A model generated the notes under the pieces. It did no database searches and had not been told where the DNA came from. It saw nothing but the letters and a program-made list of their open reading frames with translations. A program made the position numbers and the translations under genes. A stretch of 64,000 nucleotides of DNA from Rhizobium leguminosarum bv. trifolii WSM2297 (GTDB lineage: Bacteria > Pseudomonadota > Alphaproteobacteria > Rhizobiales > Rhizobiaceae): assembly GCF_000271845.1 (NCBI RefSeq), contig NZ_JH719395.1, positions 2,766,208-2,830,207 on the forward strand. Reading direction: 5' to 3'. Of the stretch, positions 45,460-56,319 are shown in pieces. The stretch's first letter is position 1. Every line of letters starts with the position of its first letter.

Positions 45460-45646
45460 AAACATCCTCCTTTTCCAGCCCATGGGAATTATGCCGGTTC
45501 GGCCCCAATTCTCAAAATAACGAATGCTTGAGCAGAAACGCTGAACCGAAAATCAACCGACAAAATATTTAAGCGCCATGGAACATTTCTTTCCATCACG
45601 CGTTGCGGGTGATCAATGTCGCAATCGAATTTCTGCGGAGGGTTGC

Positions 45647-45910
45647 ATGGCCAGGTTCGGAACGACAGCGGATTACAGCAGGATCAGACACTGGATTGAG
45701 GAACGCGGTGGCCATCCCGCCCGTATCAAGGACGCCCGGGATAGCGAAATTGTCGGCATCGATTTCTCCTCGGAACCAATGGAAGAAATTTCCTGGGACG
45801 AATTCTTCGAGGGTTTTGACAGCAGCCGGCTCGCTTTTCTTCATCGCACGAAGGCGCAGGACGATGCCGCACGTCTCGGCCGGATCGTCCGCCGACGCAA
45901 GCACCACTGA
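45647..45910 (+). CDS. small hypothetical protein, 87 aa
   Basis: ATG at 45647 follows GCGGAGGGTTGC. The 87-residue product starts MARFGTTADYSRIRHWIEER, is charged throughout, has no signal peptide or membrane helix, and ends in a basic tail (RRRKHH). The central stretch is acidic (EISWDEFFEGFD). I do not recognise a family. It is convergent with serA and the two share a bidirectional terminator hairpin. Confidence 0.62.
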   Translation: MARFGTTADYSRIRHWIEERGGHPARIKDARDSEIVGIDFSSEPMEEISWDEFFEGFDSSRLAFLHRTKAQDDAARLGRIVRRRKHH

Positions 45911-45935
45911 ATTTTTCCGATTCCCGATGCAGCAA

Positions 45936-45965
45936 AAACCCGGCGCCGTTTCCAGCGCCGGGTTT
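45936..45965. terminator. bidirectional terminator between the 87-aa gene and serA
   Basis: AAACCCGGCGC (45936-45946) pairs perfectly with GCGCCGGGTTT (45955-45965). AAAAA precedes it on the plus strand, giving a T run on the minus strand, and TTT follows on the plus strand. It serves both convergent genes. Confidence 0.85.
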
Positions 45966-45991
45966 CTCCGTTTTCCTTGGGAGGAGGAAAC

Positions 45992-47587
45992 TCAGTCGAT
46001 ATTGAAGGTGAGCAGCTTTGCCTGGCGGATCGCCTGGTGGGCTGTCAGCTGTCCAAGCACGGCTTCGTCCACGTCGCCGTCGACATAGAGCAGCGCGATG
46101 GCGTCACCGCCCTGCTTGTCGCGGCCGAGCTGGAAGTTGGCGATGTTGACGCCGGCAGTACCAAGCGTCGTGCCGATGAAGCCGATCATGCCGGGAACGT
46201 CGGTATTGGTGATGTAGATCATGTGCGAGCCGACATCGGCATCGAGATTGATGCCCTTGATCTGGATGAAACGCGGCTTGCCATCCGAAAACACCGTGCC
46301 GGCGACGGAACGCGTCATGCTTTCGGTCGTCACCGTCAGCTTGATATAACCGTCGAACACGCCCGTCTTGTCACGCTTGACCTCAGAAAGCACGACGCCC
46401 TTTTCCTTGACCATGATCGGCGCCGAAACCATGTTGACGTCGGCAACCTGTGGCCGGATGAGGCCGGCGAGCACGGCGCTCGTCAGCGCCCGCGTGTTCA
46501 TGTTGGCGGTGATGCCGTCATAGAGGATTTCGATTTCCTTGATCGGCTCCTCGGTGACCTGGCCGACGAAGGCGCCGAGCACATCGGCAAGGCGGATGAA
46601 GGGCTTCAGGATCGGCGCTTCCTCAGCCGTGATCGACGGCATGTTGATGGCGTTGGAGACAGCACCCTTGACGAGGTAATCCGCCATCTGTTCGGCCACC
46701 TGCAGCGCGACGTTTTCCTGCGCCTCGGTGGTCGAGGCGCCGAGATGCGGCGTGCAGACAACATTCGGCAGGCCGAAGAGCGGGCTTTCCTTGGCCGGCT
46801 CGACCTCGAACACGTCGAAGGCGGCACCGGCGACATGGCCGGACTTGATGGCTTCGGCAAGGGCTGCCTCATCGACCAGGCCGCCGCGGGCGCAGTTGAT
46901 GATGCGCACGCCGGGCTTGGTCTTTGCCAGCGCTTCCTTGTTGAGGATGCCGCGCGTCTTGTCGGTCATCGGCACGTGCAGCGTGATGAAGTCGGCCCGG
47001 GCGAAAAGCTCGTCCAGCTCGACCTTGGTGACGCCCATCTCCTCGGCGCGCTCCTTGGAGAGGAACGGATCGTAGGCGACGACATGCATCTTCAAGCCGA
47101 TAGCGCGGGCGCAGACGATCGAGCCGATATTGCCGGCGCCGATGACGCCGAGCGTCTTGCCGGTGATCTCGACGCCCATGAATTTCGACTTTTCCCATTT
47201 GCCGGCCTGCGTCGAGGTATCGGCTGCCGGAAGCTGGCGGGCGACGGCAAACATCAGCGCGATCGCGTGTTCGGCAGTGGTGATCGAGTTGCCGAAGGGC
47301 GTGTTCATGACGATGATGCCGCGGCGCGAGGCGGCCGGAATATCGACATTGTCGACGCCGATGCCGGCGCGGCCGACAACCTTGAGGTTCGTCGCCCCTT
47401 GGATGATCTTTTCCGTCACTTTGGTGGCGGAGCGGATGGCCAGACCGTCATATTTGCCGATGACGTCGAGCAGACGGTCCTTGTCCTTGCCGAGCTGCGG
47501 TTCGAAATCGACTTCGACGCCGCGGTCGCGGAAAATCTGGACGGCGGTTTCCGACAATTCGTCGGATACGAGAACGCGAGGTGCCAT
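45992..47587 (-). CDS. serA: D-3-phosphoglycerate dehydrogenase
   Basis: The enzyme catalyses the first step of serine synthesis. At 531 residues it is the long (type I) form: a substrate domain, a NAD-binding domain with LGVIGAGNIGSIVCARA near residue 145, the catalytic stretch CARGGLVDEAAL near residue 233, an intervening domain (about 310-450), and a C-terminal ACT domain (GMIGFIGTTLGTAGVNIANF) for feedback by serine. Its start is followed upstream by a 146-base gap with a palindromic repeat and then serC on the same strand. Confidence 0.95.
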   Translation of the reverse strand: MAPRVLVSDELSETAVQIFRDRGVEVDFEPQLGKDKDRLLDVIGKYDGLAIRSATKVTEKIIQGATNLKVVGRAGIGVDNVDIPAASRRGIIVMNTPFGNSITTAEHAIALMFAVARQLPAADTSTQAGKWEKSKFMGVEITGKTLGVIGAGNIGSIVCARAIGLKMHVVAYDPFLSKERAEEMGVTKVELDELFARADFITLHVPMTDKTRGILNKEALAKTKPGVRIINCARGGLVDEAALAEAIKSGHVAGAAFDVFEVEPAKESPLFGLPNVVCTPHLGASTTEAQENVALQVAEQMADYLVKGAVSNAINMPSITAEEAPILKPFIRLADVLGAFVGQVTEEPIKEIEILYDGITANMNTRALTSAVLAGLIRPQVADVNMVSAPIMVKEKGVVLSEVKRDKTGVFDGYIKLTVTTESMTRSVAGTVFSDGKPRFIQIKGINLDADVGSHMIYITNTDVPGMIGFIGTTLGTAGVNIANFQLGRDKQGGDAIALLYVDGDVDEAVLGQLTAHQAIRQAKLLTFNID

Positions 47588-47635
47588 TGTGGCCTCCTTC
47601 TAAAGTGTTCAGCGATGGATGAAATCGGGAATGCC

Positions 47636-47685
47636 AGAGCATGATGCCGAAAAGTGTCGGCGGTTTTCGGACGACACCATGCTCT
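47636..47685. repeat. palindromic repeat between serC and serA
   Basis: AGAGCATGATGCCGAAAA (47636-47653) is an inverted match to the segment TTTTCGGACGACACCATGCTCT (about 47664-47685) with a short interruption: AGAGCATG/CATGCTCT and CCGAAAA/TTTTCGG are exact. I recall this pattern as a recurrent palindrome in Rhizobium intergenic regions. It may end or stabilise the serC transcript. Confidence 0.7.
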
Positions 47686-47733
47686 AATTCTTTGATTCGG
47701 CTCCGCCCGGTGGCGGAGCCGAATGCGATCACG

Positions 47734-48912
47734 TCAGGCGGCCGCCTGAGCGAGCTGCGCCTTCTGTGTTTCGAAGGCCCAGGAAAGCCACGGCATCAGC
47801 TTCTGCATGTCGGATGCCTCGATCGTGGCGCCGGCCCAGATGCGCAGGCCGGACGGCGCGTCGCGGTAGTGCCCGACGTCATAGGCGACGCCTTCCTTTT
47901 CCAGGAGGCCGACCAGTCCCTTGGCGAAAGCCGCCTGGCCGTCTTCGTCGAGGGCTGCGATGTCGTTGTCGACGATCTTCAGGCAGACGGAGGTGTTGGA
48001 CGCCGTTTCCGCCTTGACGGCAAGATTAGCGATCCAATCGTTTGCCGCGACGAAATCGTGGATAACCTTCGCATTGGCATCGGCACGGGCAATCAGCGCC
48101 TTGAGGCCGCCGAGGCCCTTGGCCCAGACCAGCGCATCGATATAGTCCTCGACGCAGAGCATCGACGGCGTGTTGATCGTTTCACCCTGGAAGATGCCTT
48201 CCGTCAGCTTGCCGCCCGAGGTCATGCGGAAGATCTTCGGCAGCGGCCAGGCCGGCGTATAGGTGGTGAGACGCTCGACGGCGCGTGGCGAAAGAATGAT
48301 GACGCCGTGTGCGCCCTCGCCGCCCAGAACCTTCTGCCAGGAGAAGGTGACGACATCGAGCTTGGCGAAATCGAGGTCCTGAGCGAAAGCAGCCGAGGTG
48401 GCATCGCAGATCGTCAGGCCCTTGCGGTCGGCAGGGATGAAATCGGCGTTCGGCACGCGCACGCCCGACGTGGTGCCGTTCCAGGTGAAGACCACATCGC
48501 GATCGAAATCGACGGCGGAGAGATCGGGAAGCTCGCCGTAACCGGCTTCGAGCCTGCGCACGTCCTTGAGCTTCAGCTGCTTGACGACATCGGTGACCCA
48601 GCCGGCGCCGAAGCTTTCCCAGGCGAGCATGTCGACGCCACGTTCGCCGAGCAGCGACCAGAGCGCCATTTCGACGGCGCCGGTATCGGACGCCGGAACG
48701 ATGCCGATGCGGTAATCCGCCGGCACGTCGAGAATTTCACGGGTAAGGTCGATGGCCTGCTTGAGCTTGGTCTTACCGACCTTCGCGCGGTGCGAACGGC
48801 CAAGGGCCGCGTCGGAAAGGGCGTCGAGCGACCAACCGGGGCGCTTCGAGCAGGGGCCAGAAGAAAAATGAGTATTCTGCGGACGGATGTCCGGCTTTGC
48901 GGTCTTCGCCAT
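47734..48912 (-). CDS. serC: phosphoserine aminotransferase
   Basis: The enzyme makes phosphoserine from 3-phosphohydroxypyruvate with glutamate. The 392-residue protein begins [20 protein letters not shown]. The PLP-lysine stretch [20 protein letters not shown] is near residue 190. It is of the alphaproteobacterial type. A serine-gene leader RNA and promoter lie directly upstream. serA follows after a palindromic element. Confidence 0.93.
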   Translation of the reverse strand: MAKTAKPDIRPQNTHFSSGPCSKRPGWSLDALSDAALGRSHRAKVGKTKLKQAIDLTREILDVPADYRIGIVPASDTGAVEMALWSLLGERGVDMLAWESFGAGWVTDVVKQLKLKDVRRLEAGYGELPDLSAVDFDRDVVFTWNGTTSGVRVPNADFIPADRKGLTICDATSAAFAQDLDFAKLDVVTFSWQKVLGGEGAHGVIILSPRAVERLTTYTPAWPLPKIFRMTSGGKLTEGIFQGETINTPSMLCVEDYIDALVWAKGLGGLKALIARADANAKVIHDFVAANDWIANLAVKAETASNTSVCLKIVDNDIAALDEDGQAAFAKGLVGLLEKEGVAYDVGHYRDAPSGLRIWAGATIEASDMQKLMPWLSWAFETQKAQLAQAAA

Positions 48913-48915
48913 GAT

Positions 48916-48961
48916 GCTATCCTCTCAGATAGAAAGCCCTTCGTTGGGGAAGGGTGTCCCG
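48916..48961 (-). ncRNA. serC leader RNA motif (alphaproteobacterial serC motif)
   Basis: On the minus strand, the short leader from about 48961 begins GGGACACC. It has hairpin CCCTTC/GAAGGG (48952-48937 region) and a second hairpin CTATC/GATAG with loop TGAGAG (48931-48916 region), ending four bases before the serC ATG. I recall a motif of this name upstream of serC in Rhizobiales, with two hairpins, the second holding the ribosome site. GAGAGG in its loop and stem is the likely ribosome site, so the structure could regulate translation. Confidence 0.65.
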
Positions 48962-48967
48962 CCGCCG

Positions 48968-48996
48968 TGTGTATGGATTGCCGGCGCCATAGTCAA
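48968..48996 (-). promoter_or_regulatory. serC housekeeping-type promoter
   Basis: On the minus strand, TTGACT (48991-48996) and TACACA (48968-48973) are separated by exactly 17 bases. The predicted start near 48961 coincides with the beginning of the serC leader motif. Confidence 0.55.
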
Positions 48997-49049
48997 GATC
49001 GAAGTGTCGCAGAGAGAGGATAATTTGACGCAGGCACGCTTGACGCAGC

Positions 49050-49075
49050 AAAAAGCCGCCCGGGCGGGCGGCTTT
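49050..49075 (-). terminator. terminator of the outer-membrane protein gene
   Basis: AAAGCCGCCC (49052-49061) pairs with GGGCGGCTTT (about 49066-49075), and on the minus strand the stem is followed by a T run. It lies 21 bases after the stop of the outer-membrane protein gene at 49096. Confidence 0.85.
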
Positions 49076-49095
49076 CTGAAGAGGGAGAATTGAGC

Positions 49096-49932
49096 TTACT
49101 TGTAGACCGCCGGCTGCAGCGGAATTTCCGGCGGCGGTTCGTAGCTCGCCTGGGCGCAGCCGCCGAACAGATAGCGGGCACCGACGCGGGCTTCGTGGAC
49201 GCTAAGACCCTTGTCGCGGCCGGGGCCGCCGTTTTCGGCGTAGCCGAACATGTTGCCGCCATCGATATGCAGGTAACGGTAGCCGACATCGGCCTTGACG
49301 TTGCAGGTGACGTCGATCGAGGCGCCGGCCATGAGGGCGTAAGTAAAGCGCCAGTTGCCCTTGCCGCCATGGGTGACCTGGTCATCGCAGAAGCTGCCGT
49401 CATCGGCGCAGGCAACGTTGCGGAGGTTCTTCCACTTTACGTAGGAACCGCCGATACCGGCGCCGACGTAAGGGGTGACGTAGCCATAGGTTCCGAGATC
49501 GACGTAAGCGTTGGCAAGCAGCGTGTAGGCGGTCAGCGAAGAGCGGTCGCTCGACGTGCAATCCACCAGGGGGAAGCCGCATTGTCCAACCGTCGAGCCC
49601 TTGAAATCAGCCTGCGTCAGATAGTCGAAGGTCAGATCGGTGCGCAGATAGCTGTTGATCTGATAACCGACACCGCCGCCGATCGTCCACGCGTCGTCCA
49701 GATCGGCACGATCGAAATCGACCTCGGTGGCGTTACTGCCCTGGAAATAGCGCGCGCCGCGCAGATCGGTGAAGGCATAGCCGACATCGCCGCGCAGGTA
49801 CCAGCCGGTTGCTTCGGTGACCGTTACCTCGGGCGGCTGCTCCGGGATCGGTTCGGCGGGGGCGAGGTCCGCGGAATAGGCGTTTGTCGCGATCAACAAT
49901 GCGGCGAAGATGCCGGACAAGCTTCTTTTCAT
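49096..49932 (-). CDS. outer-membrane beta-barrel protein, Omp25/Omp31-like
   Basis: The 278-residue protein has a signal peptide (MKRSLSGIFAALLIATNAYSA) and an acidic Pro/Glu linker. A beta-barrel rich in alternating strands follows (GWYLRGDVGYAFTDLRGARY near residue 45, VGARYLFGG near the end). The barrel fold resembles the Omp25/Omp31 porin-like family of Rhizobiales. The C-terminus continues past the last strand with CAQASYEPPPEIPLQPAVYK and does not end in Phe, which is unusual. The start at 49932 is preferred because the signal peptide begins there. Confidence 0.82.
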   Translation of the reverse strand: MKRSLSGIFAALLIATNAYSADLAPAEPIPEQPPEVTVTEATGWYLRGDVGYAFTDLRGARYFQGSNATEVDFDRADLDDAWTIGGGVGYQINSYLRTDLTFDYLTQADFKGSTVGQCGFPLVDCTSSDRSSLTAYTLLANAYVDLGTYGYVTPYVGAGIGGSYVKWKNLRNVACADDGSFCDDQVTHGGKGNWRFTYALMAGASIDVTCNVKADVGYRYLHIDGGNMFGYAENGGPGRDKGLSVHEARVGARYLFGGCAQASYEPPPEIPLQPAVYK

Positions 49933-50146
49933 GGATCCCACTCCAAATTCGTTGGGTCGGCAGGCTGAAGTCGCTGCCAAACTGATACGCTTCGGATGGA
50001 TAATGAAGGGGAAACGTTAAAAGCTGCTTAACCACGATTATTTACCGTATTTTGCAGATACTCCCGAAAGAAAAACAGGGATCGCAGCGATAAGAATTAC
50101 TGCCTGCGGCGACTATAGAATCTGGCTGAACCAAATGCGCATAACG

Positions 50147-50172
50147 AAAAAGCCGGCGCATGCGCACCGGCT
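50147..50172 (-). terminator. terminator of glmM
   Basis: On the minus strand AGCCGGTGCGCATGCGCCGGCT forms a near-perfect stem, followed by TTTTTCG. It lies 26 bases after the glmM stop. Confidence 0.8.
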
Positions 50173-50197
50173 CCTTCGGTAATCTATTTTCACAGCG

Positions 50198-51550
50198 TCA
50201 GGCGGCAGTCCGCACGTTCGAGATCGTGCCGATCAGCTCGTTGACGATGCGCTCGATCTGGGCGCGGTCGTCGCCCTCGGCCATGACGCGGATCAGCGGC
50301 TCGGTGCCCGAGGGGCGGATGACGAGGCGGCCGTTCTTGGCGAGTTCGGCTTCGGCATCGGCGATCGCCTTCTGCACCTGGATATCCTCCAGCGGCTTGC
50401 CGCCGCTGATGCGGACGTTGCGCAGGAGCTGCGGCACCGGCTCGAAGCGGCGGCAGACCTCGCTGACGGTCCGGCCGGTCCGCTTGACCGCGGCCAGAAT
50501 TTGCAGCGCTGCAACCAGACCGTCGCCGGTCGTGCCGTAATCCGAAAGCACGATGTGGCCCGACTGCTCGCCGCCGACATTGTAATTGTGCTGGCGCATG
50601 TGCTCAACGACGTAGCGGTCGCCGACCCGCGTGCGGGCAAGCGCCATGCCGCGCTCATCGAGGAAGCGCTCGAGGCCGAGGTTGGACATCACGGTGGCGA
50701 CGATGCCGTTGCCGCGCAGCTGCTGGCTCTCGGCCCAGCTCTCGGCGATGACGGCCATAAGCTGGTCGCCGTCGACGATGGAGCCGTTTTCGTCGACGAT
50801 GATGACACGGTCCGCATCGCCGTCGAGCGCGATGCCGATATCGGCACGCACCTCGTCGACCTTCTTCTGCAGCGCAACCGGGCTGGTGGAGCCGCAATTG
50901 AGATTGATGTTGGTGCCGTTCGGCTCATTGCCGATGGTGACGACTTCGGCGCCGAGTTCCCAGAGCACGGCAGGCGCCACTTTGTAGGCAGCACCATTGG
51001 CGCAGTCGATCGCGATCCTCAGCCCCTGCAGCGTTACGTCGCGCGGCAGCGTACGCTTGGCATGTTCGATATAGCGGTCATGCACGCCATCGACGCGCTT
51101 GGCGCGCCCGATGTCGTCGGATTTGGCAAGCTGGGCGTTCAGGTCCTTTTCGAGCAGATCCTCGATCTCGGCTTCGAGGTCGTCGGAAAGCTTGTAACCA
51201 TCAGGGCCGAAGAGCTTGATGCCGTTATCCTCATAAGGATTGTGCGAAGCCGAGATCATCACGCCGATATCGCAGCGCAGCGAGCGAGTCAGCATCGCGA
51301 CGGCAGGCGTCGGAATCGGGCCGAGAATAAAGGCATCCAGACCGGCAGCCGTGAAGCCCGCGACCATGGCATTCTCAAGCATATAGCCGGAAAGACGCGT
51401 ATCCTTGCCGATGACGACGCGGTGGCGGTGGTTGCCGCGGCGGAAGATCGTGCCGGCGGCAATGCCGACCCGCATGGCGAGATCCGGCGTCATCGGGAAG
51501 ACGTTGGATTGGCCGCGAATTCCGTCCGTACCGAAATAGCGTCTCTTCAT
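50198..51550 (-). CDS. glmM: phosphoglucosamine mutase
   Basis: The enzyme interconverts glucosamine-6- and glucosamine-1-phosphate for peptidoglycan and LPS precursors. The 450-residue protein starts [20 protein letters not shown]. The active-site phosphoserine loop [20 protein letters not shown] is near residue 100, the metal loop [12 protein letters not shown] near 244, and the phosphate-binding loop [15 protein letters not shown] near 415. It is downstream of ftsH with a hairpin between, the common order in this group. Confidence 0.95.
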   Translation of the reverse strand: MKRRYFGTDGIRGQSNVFPMTPDLAMRVGIAAGTIFRRGNHRHRVVIGKDTRLSGYMLENAMVAGFTAAGLDAFILGPIPTPAVAMLTRSLRCDIGVMISASHNPYEDNGIKLFGPDGYKLSDDLEAEIEDLLEKDLNAQLAKSDDIGRAKRVDGVHDRYIEHAKRTLPRDVTLQGLRIAIDCANGAAYKVAPAVLWELGAEVVTIGNEPNGTNINLNCGSTSPVALQKKVDEVRADIGIALDGDADRVIIVDENGSIVDGDQLMAVIAESWAESQQLRGNGIVATVMSNLGLERFLDERGMALARTRVGDRYVVEHMRQHNYNVGGEQSGHIVLSDYGTTGDGLVAALQILAAVKRTGRTVSEVCRRFEPVPQLLRNVRISGGKPLEDIQVQKAIADAEAELAKNGRLVIRPSGTEPLIRVMAEGDDRAQIERIVNELIGTISNVRTAA

Positions 51551-51736
51551 CTGCACTCCTGCGCTTTCCGCGCGCCATTCAAGGCAGCGCACCGTTCCAA
51601 GCGAATCCGGCTTCCATGGAATGTCGTCAATCCAGGAGCGTGATTCATGCTTGCCTCAATTCAGCGGAATGCCACAAAATGCGGCGAACGGCACGTAAAT
51701 TAGCAAGAAAAATGATTATATCCCGTTACCAATAGA

Positions 51737-51771
51737 AAAGGCCGGATCTCCCGCTGGGGAAATCCGGCCTT
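51737..51771 (-). terminator. hairpin after ftsH, probable terminator
   Basis: AAGGCCGGAT (51739-51748) pairs perfectly with ATCCGGCCTT (51762-51771). On the minus strand the stem is followed by TTCTATT. It lies about 20 bases after the ftsH stop and separates ftsH from glmM. Confidence 0.75.
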
Positions 51772-51792
51772 GTTCAAGATCGTCCTAGCCGC

Positions 51793-53724
<1,932 letters not shown>

Positions 53725-53821
53725 TGAACTCCCCAGCACTGGAACAGCCGCCTCATGGCGACCGTCTTATTCGTTTCTAACATAGGGTTGCGCCGTGCGA
53801 TTGCCAAGGCGATCCCCCAGG

Positions 53822-55159
53822 TCAGATGGTTTTTCCGTCAATACTTCTTAAAGGCGGCCTCGCATAGGGCGCCGTCGCGAAAACCGCCGAAAGCCTGTTG
53901 GCAAAGATGAAGTCAAATCGTGTCAAAAAGCGGTCGAAGGGTGCGAAATAGGGCGTGAGATCGATCGCTCCGGCGGATTCCGGAGATAATGGGGCCCCTC
54001 CAGCGGATAAAGCCGGTGCCGACGCGATGGCACGGTTCCATGCGGCTTTGGGAAGGTGCTCAAAATGATCCTCCCTCATTCCTGTCCTCGGGCTTGCGGC
54101 GGCCTCGATTTCAATCGATACGTCAAGTCCGTTGCTGACAATAAACCTCCCATCCCACTCCCCCGCCTCCCCCGGCGGCAGAACCAGAGGCAATATCCCC
54201 CGGCTCTCGCGGGAAAAATAAAGCCCGTCCCGCCTGAGGTCGAACACCACCCTGCCGACAGTCATCCGTCCCGGTTCGCCGCTGGCGGCAAACAGCAGCA
54301 AGCGCTCCATCTGTGCCCTGCCCGGCACAAACGGCTGCCCGCCCAAAACCGCCGTCAGACGGCCAAGTACATAGTCGAGCAAAGCGCGATCCTGCCGCAA
54401 CCCGTCAGGCATCACCTGCCCGAGCAAACCGCCGTGAAGCCGGAAATGACGATCCAGCCATTCTGCTCCTCTGGACGACAGAGCCAGCCGCTCGTCCCAA
54501 GCCGCGCGGATATCCTTCTCCGTGCCTCTCTCGGCCGTAAGCTGCCGGCGCGTCCGCACGCGCTCGTATTTCATATCCTCGTTGCTCGGATCGTCGACCC
54601 ACCTCACGCTCCGCTCTCTGAGTAAAGCCCGGATATCTGTCCGGGTGGAAAAAAGAAGCGGGCGCAAAATCCAGAAACGCCGGTCGAAAAGCACCGCATC
54701 GGCAATACCTGAGGAAACCTGCTCCGTCCGCATGCCGCGCATGGCAAGCGTTTCGCGCTGATCGTCGAATGTATGGCCGGTGACGATGAGATCGGCTGTA
54801 ACGCTTTCTGCGGCATTGGCGAGCAGGCCATAACGCGCCTCGCGGGCTGCAGCCATGATACCGGCCTTCGGCTTGGCGCCTTGCCAAGTCATTATGGTGT
54901 GGGGAATACCGAGCGATGTGCAGAGGGCTGCGACCTCGCGCGCCTCGTCTGCGGAGCCGGCGCGCAACGCATGATCGACGGTCGCAGCGCATAGGGAAAT
55001 TTTGAGATTCGGCGCGGCCTTCCCGGCTTCATCGAGAAGGAAAAGCAGGCCGGTGGAATCGCTGCCGCCCGATATCGCGACGAGAATGCGTGCGGGGCTT
55101 TGAAGCGATGTGAGAAACTGGAGGATCGCCTCTCGCGGCGATCGGGCTTCCGGAGACAT
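53822..55159 (-). CDS. tilS: tRNA(Ile)-lysidine synthetase
   Basis: The product puts lysidine on C34 of the CAT-anticodon tRNA-Ile so it reads AUA. The 445-residue protein has the PP-loop ILVAISGGSDSTGLLFLLDE near residues 24-43 and the family stretch TGHTFDDQRETLAMRGMR. It begins MSPEARSPREAIL at 55159, 11 bases downstream of the cpoB stop. It lies in the usual pal-cpoB-tilS-ftsH order. Confidence 0.92.
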   Translation of the reverse strand: MSPEARSPREAILQFLTSLQSPARILVAISGGSDSTGLLFLLDEAGKAAPNLKISLCAATVDHALRAGSADEAREVAALCTSLGIPHTIMTWQGAKPKAGIMAAAREARYGLLANAAESVTADLIVTGHTFDDQRETLAMRGMRTEQVSSGIADAVLFDRRFWILRPLLFSTRTDIRALLRERSVRWVDDPSNEDMKYERVRTRRQLTAERGTEKDIRAAWDERLALSSRGAEWLDRHFRLHGGLLGQVMPDGLRQDRALLDYVLGRLTAVLGGQPFVPGRAQMERLLLFAASGEPGRMTVGRVVFDLRRDGLYFSRESRGILPLVLPPGEAGEWDGRFIVSNGLDVSIEIEAAASPRTGMREDHFEHLPKAAWNRAIASAPALSAGGAPLSPESAGAIDLTPYFAPFDRFLTRFDFIFANRLSAVFATAPYARPPLRSIDGKTI

Positions 55160-55170
55160 GCCGGAAGACC

Positions 55171-56160
55171 TTAGCAGGCGAGGCGCTTCTGTTCGCTCGC
55201 AACCTTGCTTATGACGGCACGCGAAGCCTTCGGATAACGCTTCGAGACTTCGCGCAACGTCGCACAAGCCGTCTCCTTATTATCGAGGGCGGCAAGCGAC
55301 ATGCCGAGCTTCAACAGCATCTCAGGCGCCTTTTCCGATGTGCCGTATTTCTGGTGCGCATTGAGGAAGGTTTTCGCCGCCTCATTGTACTTGCCCTGGG
55401 AATAGAGCGCTTCGCCGAGCCAGAAATTGGCGTCCGCTGCCCGCGCGCTGCTCGGGTAGCGGGTGATGTACTGGGTGAATTCCTGTTCGGCCGTGCTGTA
55501 ATCGCCGGACAAGACGTGACCATAGGCCGCCTTGTACTGGTCCGCCTCACCACCGAGCGAGGCGGTCTGCTGCGGCGCGCCGGGAGTAGCGTCGGGGATA
55601 GGGCCGGAGCCCACTCCCGCATTGTCATCGACGGTTCCGCCGATCGGATTGCCGTTCTGATCGAAATCGATCGAGCCGAGCTCCTTCGGCGGCTGGCCGA
55701 GACCACTATTGCTGGGCACGTTGGTGGAGGGAGCCGTTTCGGCTCCCTGTGGTGCCTGGATCACCCTGGCAACGTCGTCACCGCCGGACGCTGCCGGAGC
55801 GGCATCGGTCTCGCTCTTCTTGACAGGAGCTTTGGCGCCACCGCCGCCGGCACCCGTCTTTTCCAACTGCTGAAAGCGGAATTCATTGTCTTCCTGCTGC
55901 TTGCGGATCGTCTCCTGCATTTGCAGCAATTGGAAGCTCATCTCCTCGATCCGCCCGTTCAGCTGCCGCAGCTGCTCTTCGAGCTGTTGCACGCGAACCT
56001 CTGCATCACCGCTCTGCACCTTGACAACCGGCGGCGCCGCTTGGTTTTCCGCAGACCGGCCGCCGAGATGCAGCCCAAAGAACGAGGCGGAATAGGCCGC
56101 CCGTTCGCTCCCGGTCACAGCCGCGAGGCACAGCATGCCTGCCACGACAAGTTTCTTCAT
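55171..56160 (-). CDS. cpoB: cell division coordinator / Tol-Pal system protein CpoB (YbgF)
   Basis: The 329-residue periplasmic protein has a signal peptide (MKKLVVAGMLCLAAVTGSERA), an N-terminal coiled coil (about 55-105: RVQQLEEQLRQLNGRIEEM) for trimerisation, a Pro/Gly/Gln-rich linker, and a C-terminal TPR domain (about 205-325: YKAAYGHVLSGDYSTAEQEF). CpoB links Tol-Pal to peptidoglycan synthesis. The start at 56160 is chosen because the signal peptide begins there. It follows pal after a terminator-like hairpin. Confidence 0.92.
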   Translation of the reverse strand: MKKLVVAGMLCLAAVTGSERAAYSASFFGLHLGGRSAENQAAPPVVKVQSGDAEVRVQQLEEQLRQLNGRIEEMSFQLLQMQETIRKQQEDNEFRFQQLEKTGAGGGGAKAPVKKSETDAAPAASGGDDVARVIQAPQGAETAPSTNVPSNSGLGQPPKELGSIDFDQNGNPIGGTVDDNAGVGSGPIPDATPGAPQQTASLGGEADQYKAAYGHVLSGDYSTAEQEFTQYITRYPSSARAADANFWLGEALYSQGKYNEAAKTFLNAHQKYGTSEKAPEMLLKLGMSLAALDNKETACATLREVSKRYPKASRAVISKVASEQKRLAC

Positions 56161-56264
56161 ATGTATCGTCCTGTCCCAGTGATTCTTCGCACCTCGATGG
56201 CACGAACAGGAGATTTTTCCAATTGCTTTCAAAAAGCAACGGAGTCTGGCCAAAGTGTGGTCAA

Positions 56265-56295
56265 AAAGAAAGGCGGCCCCCGAGAGGACCGCCTT
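56265..56295 (-). terminator. hairpin after pal, probable terminator or attenuator
   Basis: AAGGCGG (56270-56276) pairs with CCGCCTT (56289-56295). On the minus strand the stem is followed by a T-rich tail (TTCTTTTTG). It lies 25 bases after the pal stop and would separate pal from cpoB at least partly. Confidence 0.75.
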
Positions 56296-56319
56296 CCGAA
56301 AGCGCACTGAATCGGCAGA

